Positions 23,300-33,931 of a stretch of DNA of 64,000 nt are shown piece after piece. Source of the DNA: Anseranas semipalmata. Taxonomy: Eukaryota; Chordata; Aves; Anseriformes; Anseranatidae. Positions within the stretch are counted from its first letter, which is position 1, and every line of letters begins with the position of its first letter. A program made the position numbers and the translations under genes. The stretch is from positions 82,574 to 146,573 of the forward strand of contig VXAA01003997.1 of assembly GCA_013399115.1 (NCBI GenBank). The letters are read 5' to 3'. The notes beneath the pieces are model-generated. The model did no database searches and was not told where the DNA came from. It was given only the letters and a program-made list of their open reading frames with translations.

Positions 23300-23760
23300 G
23301 TCGCGTATAGTTCATACACACTGGCCTACTCTAACAGGTAATTATGTGCCATGTCCCCAGGCTTTAATTTTTTTAGGATACAGCCATATGGGAATAGCTA
23401 TACTTAATCAGTTGCCAGTAGTGGAAAGGGTATTTAAGTGGTTTAGGGAAAGTGGGTTAAGGAAAAGGTATAAGAGTAGTATAAGTATAGCTACCTTCCA
23501 TTTAGCTGGAACCAAGGTGATTTAAGCGGTGAGCTGCACATGACAATTTAGCAGTTTCTATCTGAGTTCTTTTAAAACACTTTGGGGAATACCATCTAGT
23601 CCTTATAATTGCTATTATTAATTTATTAAGTTGTTCCAAAACCTCGTCTACTGCCTCTTCAATTTGAGAAAAGAAAGTCCTGCAATAAAAGTCTCTGATG
23701 TGGGAATCTCCCCGAGATTCTCCGTCATGAACACAAAGCAAGGAATTGATTTTTCACCTA
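23300..23760 (-). mobile_element. Decayed LINE ORF2 fragment (CR1/L2-type reverse transcriptase region)
   Basis: Read on the - strand, the sequence contains SQIEEAVDEVLEQLNKL, preceded by a GEIPTSETF-like stretch. This is the conserved linker of CR1/L2-class ORF2 (EVLEQLNKLKxxKSPGPDG type), and the following bases fit a WKVA-type reverse transcriptase segment with frame breaks. On the + strand the GTGGGAATCTCCC and TTCCAAAACCTCGTC blocks are the ones seen in old amniote LINE copies. The match is heavily diverged, so the exact subfamily is uncertain. Boundaries are approximate. It is dead sequence with several stops. Confidence 0.55.
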
Positions 23761-24205
23761 TGGTTTATTTTCCATGAACTACTACTATCAAGTCCTATAT
23801 GATATGAAAATACTCTGTGTCTGGAAATACAGGTCAGCCACTTAAAGAATATATATTTCTTGCACTGAAGAAAAAGCATCCTGTCCTCTTTCCCTTCTCT
23901 TGTGGCTGCATTAAAGGGCAACTGTGTTTTGTCAATTCAAACCATTCAAGGGACAATTTTACATAAATTTAATGGCAGAAACAGATCCAAAGTCTAGAAA
24001 ACATGCACTGTACAGCTCTGTACACACTCTCTTGCATACCTTTTTTTAGCTTAACAGCACAGACGCGATACAGTCAACGTTTATGACCAGAATGTTTTAA
24101 AGCTCCCATCTTCACTGTATATGCCTAATCGTTCATAGTACCATGAATTTCTTAAGTTGGAAGGTTGTAATCTTAATCCTACCCCAGAGAATATATTGTA
24201 GATTT

Positions 24206-24665
24206 TAGAATCATAGAATCATTTAGGTTAGAAAAGACCTCTAAGATCACCTTGTCCAACCTTTACCCTAGCACCGCCTAGTCCACCATTAAACCATGTC
24301 ACTAAGCTCTACTTCTACACATCTTTTGAATACCTCCAGGGATGGTGACTCAACCACTTCCCTGGGCAGCCTGTTCCAATGCCTAACAACCCTTTCAGTA
24401 AAGAAGTTTTTCCTAATATCCCACCTAAACCTCCCCTGGCGCAACTTTAGCCCATTTCCTCTTGTCCTATTGCTTGTTGCTTGGGAGAAGAGACCAGTCC
24501 CCACCTCACTGCAGCCTCCTTTAAGGTACCTGTAGAGAGCGATAAGGTCGCCCCTGAGCCTCCTCTTCTCCAGGCTAAACAACCCCAGCTCCCTCAGCCG
24601 CTCCTCATAAGACTTGTTCTCTAGACCCTTCACCATCTGTGCTGCCCTTTCTTCGACTAACCTTT
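24206..24665 (-). mobile_element. CR1 LINE, 5'-truncated, 3' end intact
   Basis: The + strand begins with AGAATCATAGAATCATTTAG, the reverse complement of the CR1 tail octamers, so the element lies on the - strand with its 3' end at about 24206. Read on the - strand it encodes an uninterrupted C-terminal ORF2 segment of about 125 residues, including [20 protein letters not shown], then [13 protein letters not shown], and a stop at about 24289, then the usual 3'UTR. The open frame and clean tail suggest a fairly recent insertion. It lacks the endonuclease and reverse transcriptase domains, so it is inactive. The extreme 5' boundary is approximate, since homology fades at about 24665. Confidence 0.92.
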
Positions 24666-27600
24666 GAGAAGTACCTACACATCTTTTCATCTGTTTGAGA
24701 TACTGCCATATTCACTTGTATATACAGTTATTTATTCTCATTACAGTGTTGCCAGGATGGTTGTATTGTCTTCAGTGGATCTCAACGTTGTGTTTTGAGA
24801 TTCCAAGCTGTACACTAACGATAATGAAAATATTATCAAGGGTTGTTGAATAAGTAATCTATCGCTATTTATAATCCACTGTCATAGTAGCAAATCTTAA
24901 ACTTATGAACTGGAAAAAAGTAAACACTATTCATATGGTCTTGATTCTATTTTAAATTATATTACTATAAATCAGGAAATTGACTGGATTGATTGGAATT
25001 ATAGTGTGTGAAATCAATGAATATCAGATCAGAATAAGGGCCATTTTTGTAGTTCATATGACTAAGCATCTTTCTGGGTTAAATGGATAGATTGAAGTGG
25101 GAGGAACATAGAAGTAAGAACAACAGACCAATATGGGATTCCTATTCTCTTCAGTACAGTAAAACTAGATTTGAATTTCCATAAAACTTCGTCATCAAAA
25201 ATGCCTTCGGATATACAACATTAAAGATGCCATTGTGAACATGCTAATAAAACAGGTATGGTATTAGTGAAGCTACTAAAGACAAAAGGTGGCAGAGAGA
25301 TAATTCCTTTCCTGGGGGATGAAAATAATGAGCTCATAAATATATCTTAGAGGTAGCCAGTGCTCTAAAACTGAGAAGCATAAATCGTACTCCCAGGAGA
25401 GTTCAGACAGACAGGGAGCTATTCACTCTTTTCTAGGTAAAATTGAAATGCTGTGAGTTACTGCGTTGTAGAGGGAAATTATTGGGTCTCCTCTAATTCT
25501 TGAAAAATTGACAAGACAAACAGCAAGGTACCCAGACCTAGACAGATTTAAAACCATTTATTTCATTTTCTGGCTTTGTAGTTGTTCTTGTTTGGGGGGA
25601 GGGAGGGGTTACCATTCAGAGCTATTATTCTTCATGCTCATGTTAATCTTTAGAAAGAGAGAGCTCCCTTCGTGAAACCAGAATCCATGGAATTTACTGA
25701 AGCATATGGTTCTTCCAGCAATATCAGTACCATTCAGAGCTGTATCTGCTAATTTCCCCTCACACAGATTTATTATAAAATTATAATTTCTGCAAACAAA
25801 ACTTTGAGTTTAGCCATGCTCCTTAATTTATCTGTGTTACACATTATACTTTCAGAAGACCACGTTTTAATACCTATCTGAAACTGTTAAATTGTACTTT
25901 GTTGGAATTTTTCTCTAGCAATAGTCTACTACATGCCAGCAAAGCCATTCTCTGAGTCCAGCTACAGCTGTCCATTCTATCCTTTGGTAGCAGATTTTGT
26001 CAAGTCAAAAACACATAGAGCACACATTTATGTGTGTACATTTGTGTACACTTTTTATACACACACAAAGCACTCAGCTGACAGACTTCAAATGTGGCAC
26101 ACAACATCACCAAAAATTAAAAGGAGGTAAAAAAAGAAACAACAGCAAAGTCCTTAATGCAAAACATTTGGAAGACTGAGAGAAGCATTCCCATATAATA
26201 CACACAAGTCTTTGTACAGTTTAGTGTGAGAGTTATTTATTTCTGATACAAATACGCTTCCATAACATAAGCCAGATCAAATTTGTGTAGGATCAAGGTA
26301 ACTCTGAAACAAAACTGAAGCAACCTTTGACAGGAAAGATTTAAAAGGTCTTTCTTGAACTCCCCATGCTTCAAGTTTTGTTAGATTTTTATTTTATTTT
26401 TATATTACTTACCAGGAAAAAGATGAACTTTATTAGCAGAAATGGTTCTTATTGCATGTCTAGAACCTTCTTTTCTTTGAATAGTAGAAACTGCTTCTGC
26501 TCCTCTGTGTTTACAATCTGTTTTAAACAAAATGAGACATCCTCAGCTATAGAAATACATACAGCACTCATTAGAAGGAAAACTGGTACAGCCCTTATGC
26601 TTAAATTGTTTAATTCCTTCCACGAAGAAACAGAAAGGTTTTGAAATAAGGTCATGAGGAAAACCTAGGGTCAGATGTTTTATATTTTCCCAAATGAAAT
26701 TTTATGGCTTCATATTCACTCTTTTCAAATTACTCTTTCCTTTCTCTATAGCATGTACCTTGAACGAATTTTGGAAGGGTATCAAAAAAAGTAACCACGC
26801 ATGCTCGGGTACAGGTTCGGAATCACGCTTCTGACAGTGGAATAGCAAGAATGAAGTGTACTGGCACCCTAGGAAGCTGACAGCTTCTTTGCAAGTGTGT
26901 GGTGTTCATCTCTGGGAGCACAGTATGAGAACAAGCTCTACACCACCGAGAGAAAGATAGAGCTGGGCTGAATACCTCTGACTGTCCTTAGCACCCAGCT
27001 CATGAACTGCTCAGTCTTTCCATCATTCTGCTGCTCTCTTAATAGCACCATTCTACAACAGCGGTTCAAGACTCAGCTTCTGACAACAGACTTGCCCCAC
27101 TTCCACATCATGGAATTCATTTGAGAATGCTAGAGAAACATCGCCTTTAAGAAATTCATTAAATTAGCATTATTTATGTCATGATGTTTTATGAATACCC
27201 AGGTGACAGCTAATATGCTGAATCCTTAAGTATGCACTCTAACAGTTAAAGTCAAAGGAAGCTCTAGAAGTGGCTGTAAGACAAGAGTGGAAGAATAAAG
27301 TCAAAAGGACTAATTTCTAATTTATCTCCTTTGTCATGGATCAGTTGTAACCTCCTCAAAGTTTATTTGGATATTTTATTTTATGCACTCTCGGAAATAA
27401 GTTCATTAATGTTTCAGAGAGTGTCAGAGTCTGCCTAGCAGAATGTCTTGGAAGGTCTCAAGAGGAAATGAATAATTCCATATCTCTTACGAGCTTTCAG
27501 TAGTGCTCAGAAATTAAGAGAAAAACTACTAACCTAATTATGACTGTAAAAATTCTTAGCAGCTGTTTTAGGCACATAGTAATATTCTGACAGATTCTTT

Positions 27601-29623
27601 AGGTACCATAGAAAAATAGCAGTATGTAGACTTTTAATTAAAGGTGGCATAATATATACACATAAGAAATAAAACCCTTAAATCTAATTTTTATGTGCTT
27701 GTCTTTTTGCCAGTAAGATACTGGTGTTGTATACGATGTTATATATTGTAAATTTAAATAATAAAAACACTACTCCTCTATTAACAGAAAATGTATTCTA
27801 GAAGTAAATCAGAAATCAGAAGCCCAAAAGGGGCATCTTTTCCTCCCTGCTTGTGTCCACAACAATTCTGAAAAACTCTCACTTAAAAGAAAACCACTGT
27901 TTAAGAATAAAGGCAGTAAAATCATTAATCATCACTACTAACGGTTCTGCATTAAAAATGAGATGTTATGACTCAAAGCATAGAAAATCACACTCATGAC
28001 ATTTACGGTAGCTTTCAAATTGCAAATAAAAGTCCTTCAAACTAGAGCAGTTAATAGCCCACTTATAAAGACCTATTTTACAGTTTGTGTGATTTTTATG
28101 TACAGAAAATAGGATTCAGACTTCAGTTCCAGCAATAAGTAAAAGATCACGTATTTTAACAAGGATAATCTGATAAGGAGTTTCTTTTGCCATTTGGAGG
28201 GGGGTGCCACAGATTTGTCATTTTAAGCAACTGTTCACTTATTGATTCAACATATATGCATAAAATATTTACCTTATGTAAATTTAAAAAATCACAGAAA
28301 CATCTTGAGTGTAGGCACTCTTCTGCCTTCTGTTCAGTTATGATTAAAGCTAAACTCCTATTGCTCTTTCATTACAAGACTGCTTGTGGATACAGTTAGG
28401 ATGATCACAGGAATGGATGTAGCTTATCATTTTTTTATTACCCCTGTGATGAAGGTCTCTCTTCTGCAGCTCTGGACTACAAGGGGAATGGACAGCTGTC
28501 TGGTAATAGCAACTAAATGCTGGTTCTCCAGAGGCTTTCTACCCACTCAGGGCTGACACAGGCAGAAAGTCTCAGGAAATTGCTGTGAAAAGCATCTGAA
28601 AGCTATTATCTCAGGTAACAGGTTTAGTAACACTCTTTTCATGCTGATGAAAGGGACTGTGCTCCCTGTACCACCTACCTCTGACTTCTGATGAAAAATG
28701 AATGAAGACCAGCAGCTGACGAGGTCAATTTTCTGTACTGTTCTTGCACAGAGGACTTTATCTTGGTTGCTCAAAAGTCTCATGCTTAGGGTACTCCTAC
28801 ACTTTTATTCTTGCTTTCTCCATTGTATATTGCTAGAAGAAATACTGTAAATACTGATTTCAGCCTCTATTCCAAGTGAACTGCATAGGAAGAGCCTGTT
28901 TGGGCTGGTGAAGGTATTATACAGAAACAATTGTTTCAGTCTCTGAAGTAAGGACAAGTTCTTCCATAGCAAAGTTACTTTTTTAATCACTTGGAGTAGT
29001 CAGTAGTGCTGATCAGAAATCACAGCATTATTTTCTTTGCTGAATTAACAGCAAAGAAATGTTATCTGAGCTTAATTCAGCTCTGGGGCTAAGGTGGCTC
29101 TGCTTGGTTGACCTGTGTGGCATTGCGCTCCCACTGTGAATTTAGATGACCAGTTTTTAGAACAGACAGCTGAGTGTGTATCTCCTCATATCTATCCCAT
29201 AATTTTTCTTGACCATGACCTAGATGAATCATCTTCAGGAAAGAAAAAAGATCTGTTTATATTGGTCATTGGCATTTCTGCTTAAGACTTTCATCAAGTC
29301 TCAACTGTAATCATTATATCTACTGAAATGAGTCTGAAACCAGAAGTTCATTAGACTAAAGATCATAGGCCACCAAGCATCTGTCAAAAAAACGTATTTC
29401 ATTCACCACCACCAAGCTTGGATTTGCATCCACAATTCAAAGGTGAAAGGGGATAGGATAGCATCAATCATCTGAGTATTCCAGTTCCTCTGCAAGAAAC
29501 TCCTACCATATTACAATTAAAATACTGTTGCCTGAACCACATTAATAATAAACAGTTTCGTTATTGTAGATTTTTCATTGTGTAGAAATTTAAATTCATA
29601 TAGATGAACTTCTTGTTACTTAC

Positions 29624-29731
29624 AGTTTTGTCCATTTTCTTGGACTATTTTGTAGGCGACGATTGAAATAGTAAACACAATAACAACTAGAATCATACTG
29701 AGCCAAATGATCTTCGTCATACACAGGGGAT
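29624..29731 (-). CDS. TMEM156: TMEM156 transmembrane exon
   Basis: A 108-base exon, phase 1 at both ends: acceptor TTATGGACAG above 29731 and donor GTAAGT below 29624. It encodes PLCMTKIIWLSMILVVIVFT and then ISIVAYKIVQENGQN. The hydrophobic run from IIWLSMI to SIVAY is the single membrane span, and KIV with polar residues begins the cytoplasmic tail. Human TMEM156 has the equivalent CSMKITWYILVLLVF and a KILEGQ after it, so cysteine, Met-Lys/Thr and Trp positions align. Type I topology follows from the signal peptide in the first exon. The preceding exon supplies the first base of the initial codon. Confidence 0.88.
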
Positions 29732-31813
29732 CTGTCCATAAAATGTAGAAGAGATTAAATGAGGCAGGAAATCACTGACAGAAAAAAAGCAGATTAATCT
29801 GTCTTGGTAAGTTTTTTGACTATGCCTATCCCCACAGATGAAAATTTAAAACAAAAGAGAAGGTTGTGCCTTTCTCTTTCATCCTTCTTTGTTGTTTGCA
29901 GTTATTCCCTATCTAGAATTCAGTTTCATTTTCATCTGTATCTAGCTCTCCACGTCTGAAAAAGTTGCATGTAGTTAAGTGAATTAAAACTTTTCCTATT
30001 TGTATAAATTGTTATATGCAGCTCAGCCAGGAAGAAAATGCTTGAAAGATCAACATTTATATTTAAGGTAAAACAAGGGTAATATATATCCCCTCTTTGC
30101 TTGTGTTTTGATGGAACACAGAAGGAACTGATCCATTATCCAATGTTCATGTGTACTGGCATTCTCAATCTCCCGGTCCATCTTCATATATGGGAGAAGG
30201 TAAGAAACTACATATAGAAATTTTCTCATCAAAAAGTGAGAAAATACCACTTACTGAAACCCTATGGGAAATTCATTTAACCAAAGCTGCTTTAGGGGAG
30301 AATCAGTGTGGGGCTGGGCAAGCATAGGAGGAGGGCTGCTCTTCCAGACTATGGCTACTGCAGAAACACACCCACCTCCCCATGGCAGTGGTTCGGTACA
30401 AGGCAGAACTGTATGCCACAGAGAAAGGACATGGGGAACTTTCCTCCCCAGTTCTTCAAAAGACCTTTCAAACTTCTTTGGCAGCTGCATGTCAATGCAT
30501 ACCTTAGCATCGTCAAACAACAATTTCAAAAAACAACTATGTGACTATGACTCATATAAAATCAAATTACCAGCTATAGGCAAACCACTGTTTTCCTTTC
30601 GCTCAGAATATTATAATTGGACCTACATTAACGTCCTTTGAGTATCTTCTCCACTGAGAATTCACAAGGTAACAGCCAATAACCCCATGGCTTTCACATA
30701 AGCATAGTTCACCCCTCCTAATTCAGAACTAAAAAATATCTTTTACAGAAGTCATTTAGGCCTTGTCCTTTCTGAGTACTCTACTCCATCTTGTAGTGAC
30801 GTGTAATGGCTTGTATGTCAACAGTACCTAGTCAAAGCTCTGAGCACCTCTCTAGCTCTGTTCTAAAGTAAGTAGACAAAAAGTTGTTAATTTTTATTGC
30901 TAATTTGAAATTACTAGTTCCCAGGCAAATCATTATTAGTGAAGGGTGGTGAGCTCATAGTTTTGACACAAGTTAGCAGGGCAAGTTGAAAACTATACTC
31001 CTCTCATAGCTAGGCCTACTTATTAAAAAAATAAATAAATCAAACAGCAAAAAAAAAAACAACAACCTAAGCTGCCCTCTCTTCAGTAAGATTTTCCCTG
31101 GAATTATTTTACACCAGCTTAGTCAACTCAAAAACACTTATTCTTTTCCAGCAAAGGTACAGCATTTGCCATACAAAACTAAATGAATTCACCAGCTCCC
31201 TGATGGGAAGTGTAGTGTACATGGGCTGGAAGCCCTGACCATGGTCAGGCAGTCTCTTGAAGCACAAAGAGAAACTTAAAAAGCTGATGGTCTGTCCTCT
31301 GGGAAAACTAAGCCTAGCTCAGTTGAATATTTCTCTTTTAAGTAAGGCTGAAAGTAGGATACTGCAGAAGGACATTAAGAAAAGTCAAACCTGTCTCCTT
31401 GTTCTTCTGCCTTCGAAGTTAAACAAAATTGTTTAATTTACCTCAAAGACAGCAGGGTTATGCCATTATGGGGGAGGGAAGAGGAAAAAAAGTTATTCCA
31501 GCTTTTCTTAAACAGGCATTTTGTAAGTCTGTCACTATTAAGTGAAGGAAAAAAAAAAAAAAAAAGCAAACTGAATTCACAGACACTTGTTTTGCTGTCT
31601 AGCTTCTAGGAAAAAAAAAAAAAAACACAGGAAAACCTGTCAGTTGACTATTTAGGATGGTCTTTTACTAAGGGATGATCAAAATTACATTGTTTTGTTG
31701 TGAAATACTTTCAAATGGTTTCTGAAGGCAGAGAACTACCTACTGGAGATTTTCTGCAAGATGCAAATTGTTTCTGAGTTTGATTTCCCTTCTGACTCTC
31801 CTTTGTAACTTAC
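29732..31813 (-). other. TMEM156: TMEM156 intron, no gene recognised
   Basis: A phase 1 intron of about 2.1 kb. It holds poly-A runs near 31548-31565 and 31610-31625. Open frames on both strands at 30251-30641 overlap completely and share no similarity with known proteins. Confidence 0.8.
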
Positions 31814-32068
31814 ATTCCACGTAAGACTCCAGTTGCAGTGAAATATTTATACAGTCATTCTGGTCGTCGATCATCGCTGCTAAACAGGACTGATTTAGGT
31901 ATTCTTCATCTGCATTTCTTCCTCTGGCTATAGAGTTGTTGATGTGGATTTCCAGCATGTAGTAGGTACTACGCTCTACTTCTTCATTTGCATGAAGCAT
32001 AGTGAAATTAAAATATTTATAAAAATAAATAACATCTTCTGTTTTCCCTTCAAATAAGCCTTTTGGAA
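31814..32068 (-). CDS. TMEM156: TMEM156 ectodomain exon (membrane-proximal)
   Basis: A 255-base exon, phase 1 at both ends, with acceptor TTTGTAG above 32068 and donor GTAAGT below 31814. It encodes 84 full codons, from PKGLFEGKTEDVIYFYKYF through NFTMLHANEEVERSTYY to DDQNDCINISLQLESYVE. The last part aligns with human TMEM156 YPNDCIHISLHLEMDI, the best-conserved stretch of the protein. NFT, NNS, NQS and NIS are N-glycosylation sequons, consistent with an extracellular or luminal domain. Open-frame sequence continues past the donor but the homology stops there, which supports the splice site. Confidence 0.9.
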
Positions 32069-32176
32069 CTACAAATTAAAAAAAAAAAAGTTATATAATG
32101 GTAGACAAAGAGAGACAAATCTCAGAAGGAGCAATAAAATAAGTTTGCCATCTCATTTGTGAAAACAAATAGTATG

Positions 32177-32220
32177 TTTTTACATTATTTTACATTATAT
32201 TTACATTATTTTTACATTAT
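32177..32220 (+). repeat. Short tandem repeat, unit about TTTACATTAT
   Basis: Four near-identical units of about 11 bases lie head to tail. The next 35 bases contain ATAAAATGTAAAATTA, roughly the inverse complement of the unit, so the block can also fold back. Confidence 0.85.
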
Positions 32221-32315
32221 ATGATAAAATGGACAAAATGATAAAATGTAAAATTATTCTGAACAGATCTGAATAGTATTGATTATCTACACAAAGTACA
32301 TTTCCTCAGCAAATT

Positions 32316-32414
32316 ATAGCCCTTTTTTGCTTTACTACCAGCTTCAAAGCTTTTAAGTTTTTTGTTGCTTTGTCATCTGTTGTCAAAGCAAACAAAGACA
32401 AAAAAATGGGCTAT
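32316..32414. repeat. Imperfect palindrome of about 99 bases
   Basis: ATAGCCC (32316-32322) is the exact reverse complement of GGGCTAT (32408-32414). An inner arm TTTGTTGCTTTG (32361-32372) pairs with CAAAGCAAACAAA (32384-32396). The two stems are separated by an asymmetric bulge on the left side. It could be a relic of a miniature inverted-repeat transposon or a chance hairpin; no target-site duplication was confirmed. Confidence 0.6.
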
Positions 32415-33477
32415 GAAAAAAAAAATACAACAGTAAAAGTTGTATGATGATAGACATCTGAAGTGTACATCTAGCCTATATGCTATCAGCTGCAGAAGGT
32501 CTTTGTTTCATTCCAAACCACAAGCTGTGAGACTTGCAGAATGTTAACAACAAATACAGGTAGGTGAGACATTGTCAGTTGTGTTAGAGTTGTACAGGTA
32601 TAAATGAGAACAGAGACTGTGCACTTATTTTTTGTTTTGGTGTTCTCCACACTTGGAAAGACAGCTACTTTTTAATAAGAAAGTGATGCAGTTTGAAAAG
32701 AACTGCATTTCTTACACTCAGGTCTTGGCCACTTGCCCCTGTTGCTGACAATGTTAGGAAAGCAAAATTCAGAAGCATCCTCTCCCACAAGTTTCCAGAT
32801 ACAAGTGCATAAGGCACAGAAGGAATATGCTGCTGCTGCTCTGAAAAGCTGTGGTTGTTGCTGAACTCTTCTTCATATTACTGGGCCAGTCCTTACTCAG
32901 TGTTGCCTTCTATCAAACATGTAAGGCCGTTTTTGATACTAAACAGTTGTGGATACCATAGACTATAAGCACAAAAATGGTTACTGTAATTCTTTTATTT
33001 CTTGTGTAGCTGCCACCTAAACAGTTACCATCTTTGATTTAGTTCTTCAGATACTTGCTTTCAACTTTTCATCATATAATATCAGCCATCAACAAGCAGA
33101 GTTCCACAATGACATTTAAAAACAAATTCTTAAGAAAACTCATCAGAAACTACAACTCTTTACAAATAAATGAAATATTAGATGGAGATATGAGTGTTCA
33201 TAAAACCCAGATGGCGGAGGTCAAATTTGCAACAGAAATATTCCAGGTGGCTGCTGGATAAGGCACTCTTTTCTGACAACACCCTCCTTGCAGACCAATA
33301 CAAATCCTCCTGAAGATAATGAACACTCCCTCACACTCATGATTTTACACAAGATCCTCAAAGAAAATAAATTGGCATTTTGCTACCCATGTTTCACTTG
33401 CAGCCAGGAATTAATGCCACGGAGAATCTGGCATAAAACCTGCATTTTGTAGCAATGCAAAAGAAAACTATTAAGAT

Positions 33478-33507
33478 CAAAACAAACAAACAAACAAACA
33501 AACAAAA
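33478..33507 (+). repeat. (AAAC)n microsatellite
   Basis: About seven copies of AAAC in tandem. Confidence 0.95.
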
Positions 33508-33649
33508 ACACAACAATATTCATATGACTTGCAAAGACCATAGAGAATCAGCACCGTATTATCATTTTCTTTCAAATACCAAATAAAAACATGCATTTTA
33601 TGTTGTAATTAACTGCTTCCAAATTAAGCATTTTGCTTTTTCTACTTAC

Positions 33650-33931
33650 TTTTTTTATTTATCAGTCCTGACCCTCGATGATCAACATTCACACCTCTGT
33701 CGGATTCACATTCTGAGTATTTAGTATATGACCGTTGTTCCCTACTAGAGGATTGGCAAATACATGGAATATTTTGGAAACTGGAATGATTTACAATGGT
33801 CTTCAGTAAGACAGTCTGGTTTTCTTTTCTTTGTTGCAGTGATCTTTTGCAAGAATTATTAAAAGTACAAAGTGGAAAAGTGGTGTTATTTAACGAGCAG
33901 GTATCCATGCACAATACAATTATAGTGTTAG
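33650..33931 (-). CDS. TMEM156: TMEM156 ectodomain exon (membrane-distal)
   Basis: A 282-base exon, phase 1 at both ends, with acceptor TTGTTTTTCAG above 33931 and donor GTAAGT below 33650. It begins ANTIIVLCMDTCSLNNTTF and continues through FNNSCKRSLQQRKENQTV and NHSSFQNIPCICQSSS to YSECESDRGVNVD. The order of cysteines and the CESxGNxD-like motif match human TMEM156 (SCLEVCLQSNF near the start, CESKGNMDF near the end). At least five N-glycosylation sequons (NNT/NTT, NNS, NQT, NHS) fit a heavily glycosylated extracellular domain. Overall identity to human is low, so this domain evolves fast. Confidence 0.88.

Larger units (their letters stand above)
19868..29623 (-). other. TMEM156: Large TMEM156 intron with LINE insertions
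   Basis: A phase 1 intron of about 9.8 kb. It contains a 22-T run (22005-22026), a decayed LINE fragment (about 23300-23760) and a young CR1 (about 24206-24665). Open frames at 22139-22627 (-) and 22143-22520 (+) occupy the same bases in opposite strands in a GC-richer patch and have no known relative. A small additional TMEM156 tail exon could be hidden here. Confidence 0.7.
32069..33649 (-). other. TMEM156: TMEM156 intron with hairpin-forming repeats
   Basis: A phase 1 intron of about 1.6 kb. It carries a short tandem TTTACATTAT repeat (32177-32220), a long imperfect palindrome (32316-32414) and an (AAAC)n microsatellite (33478-33507). No coding sequence is recognised. Confidence 0.85.
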
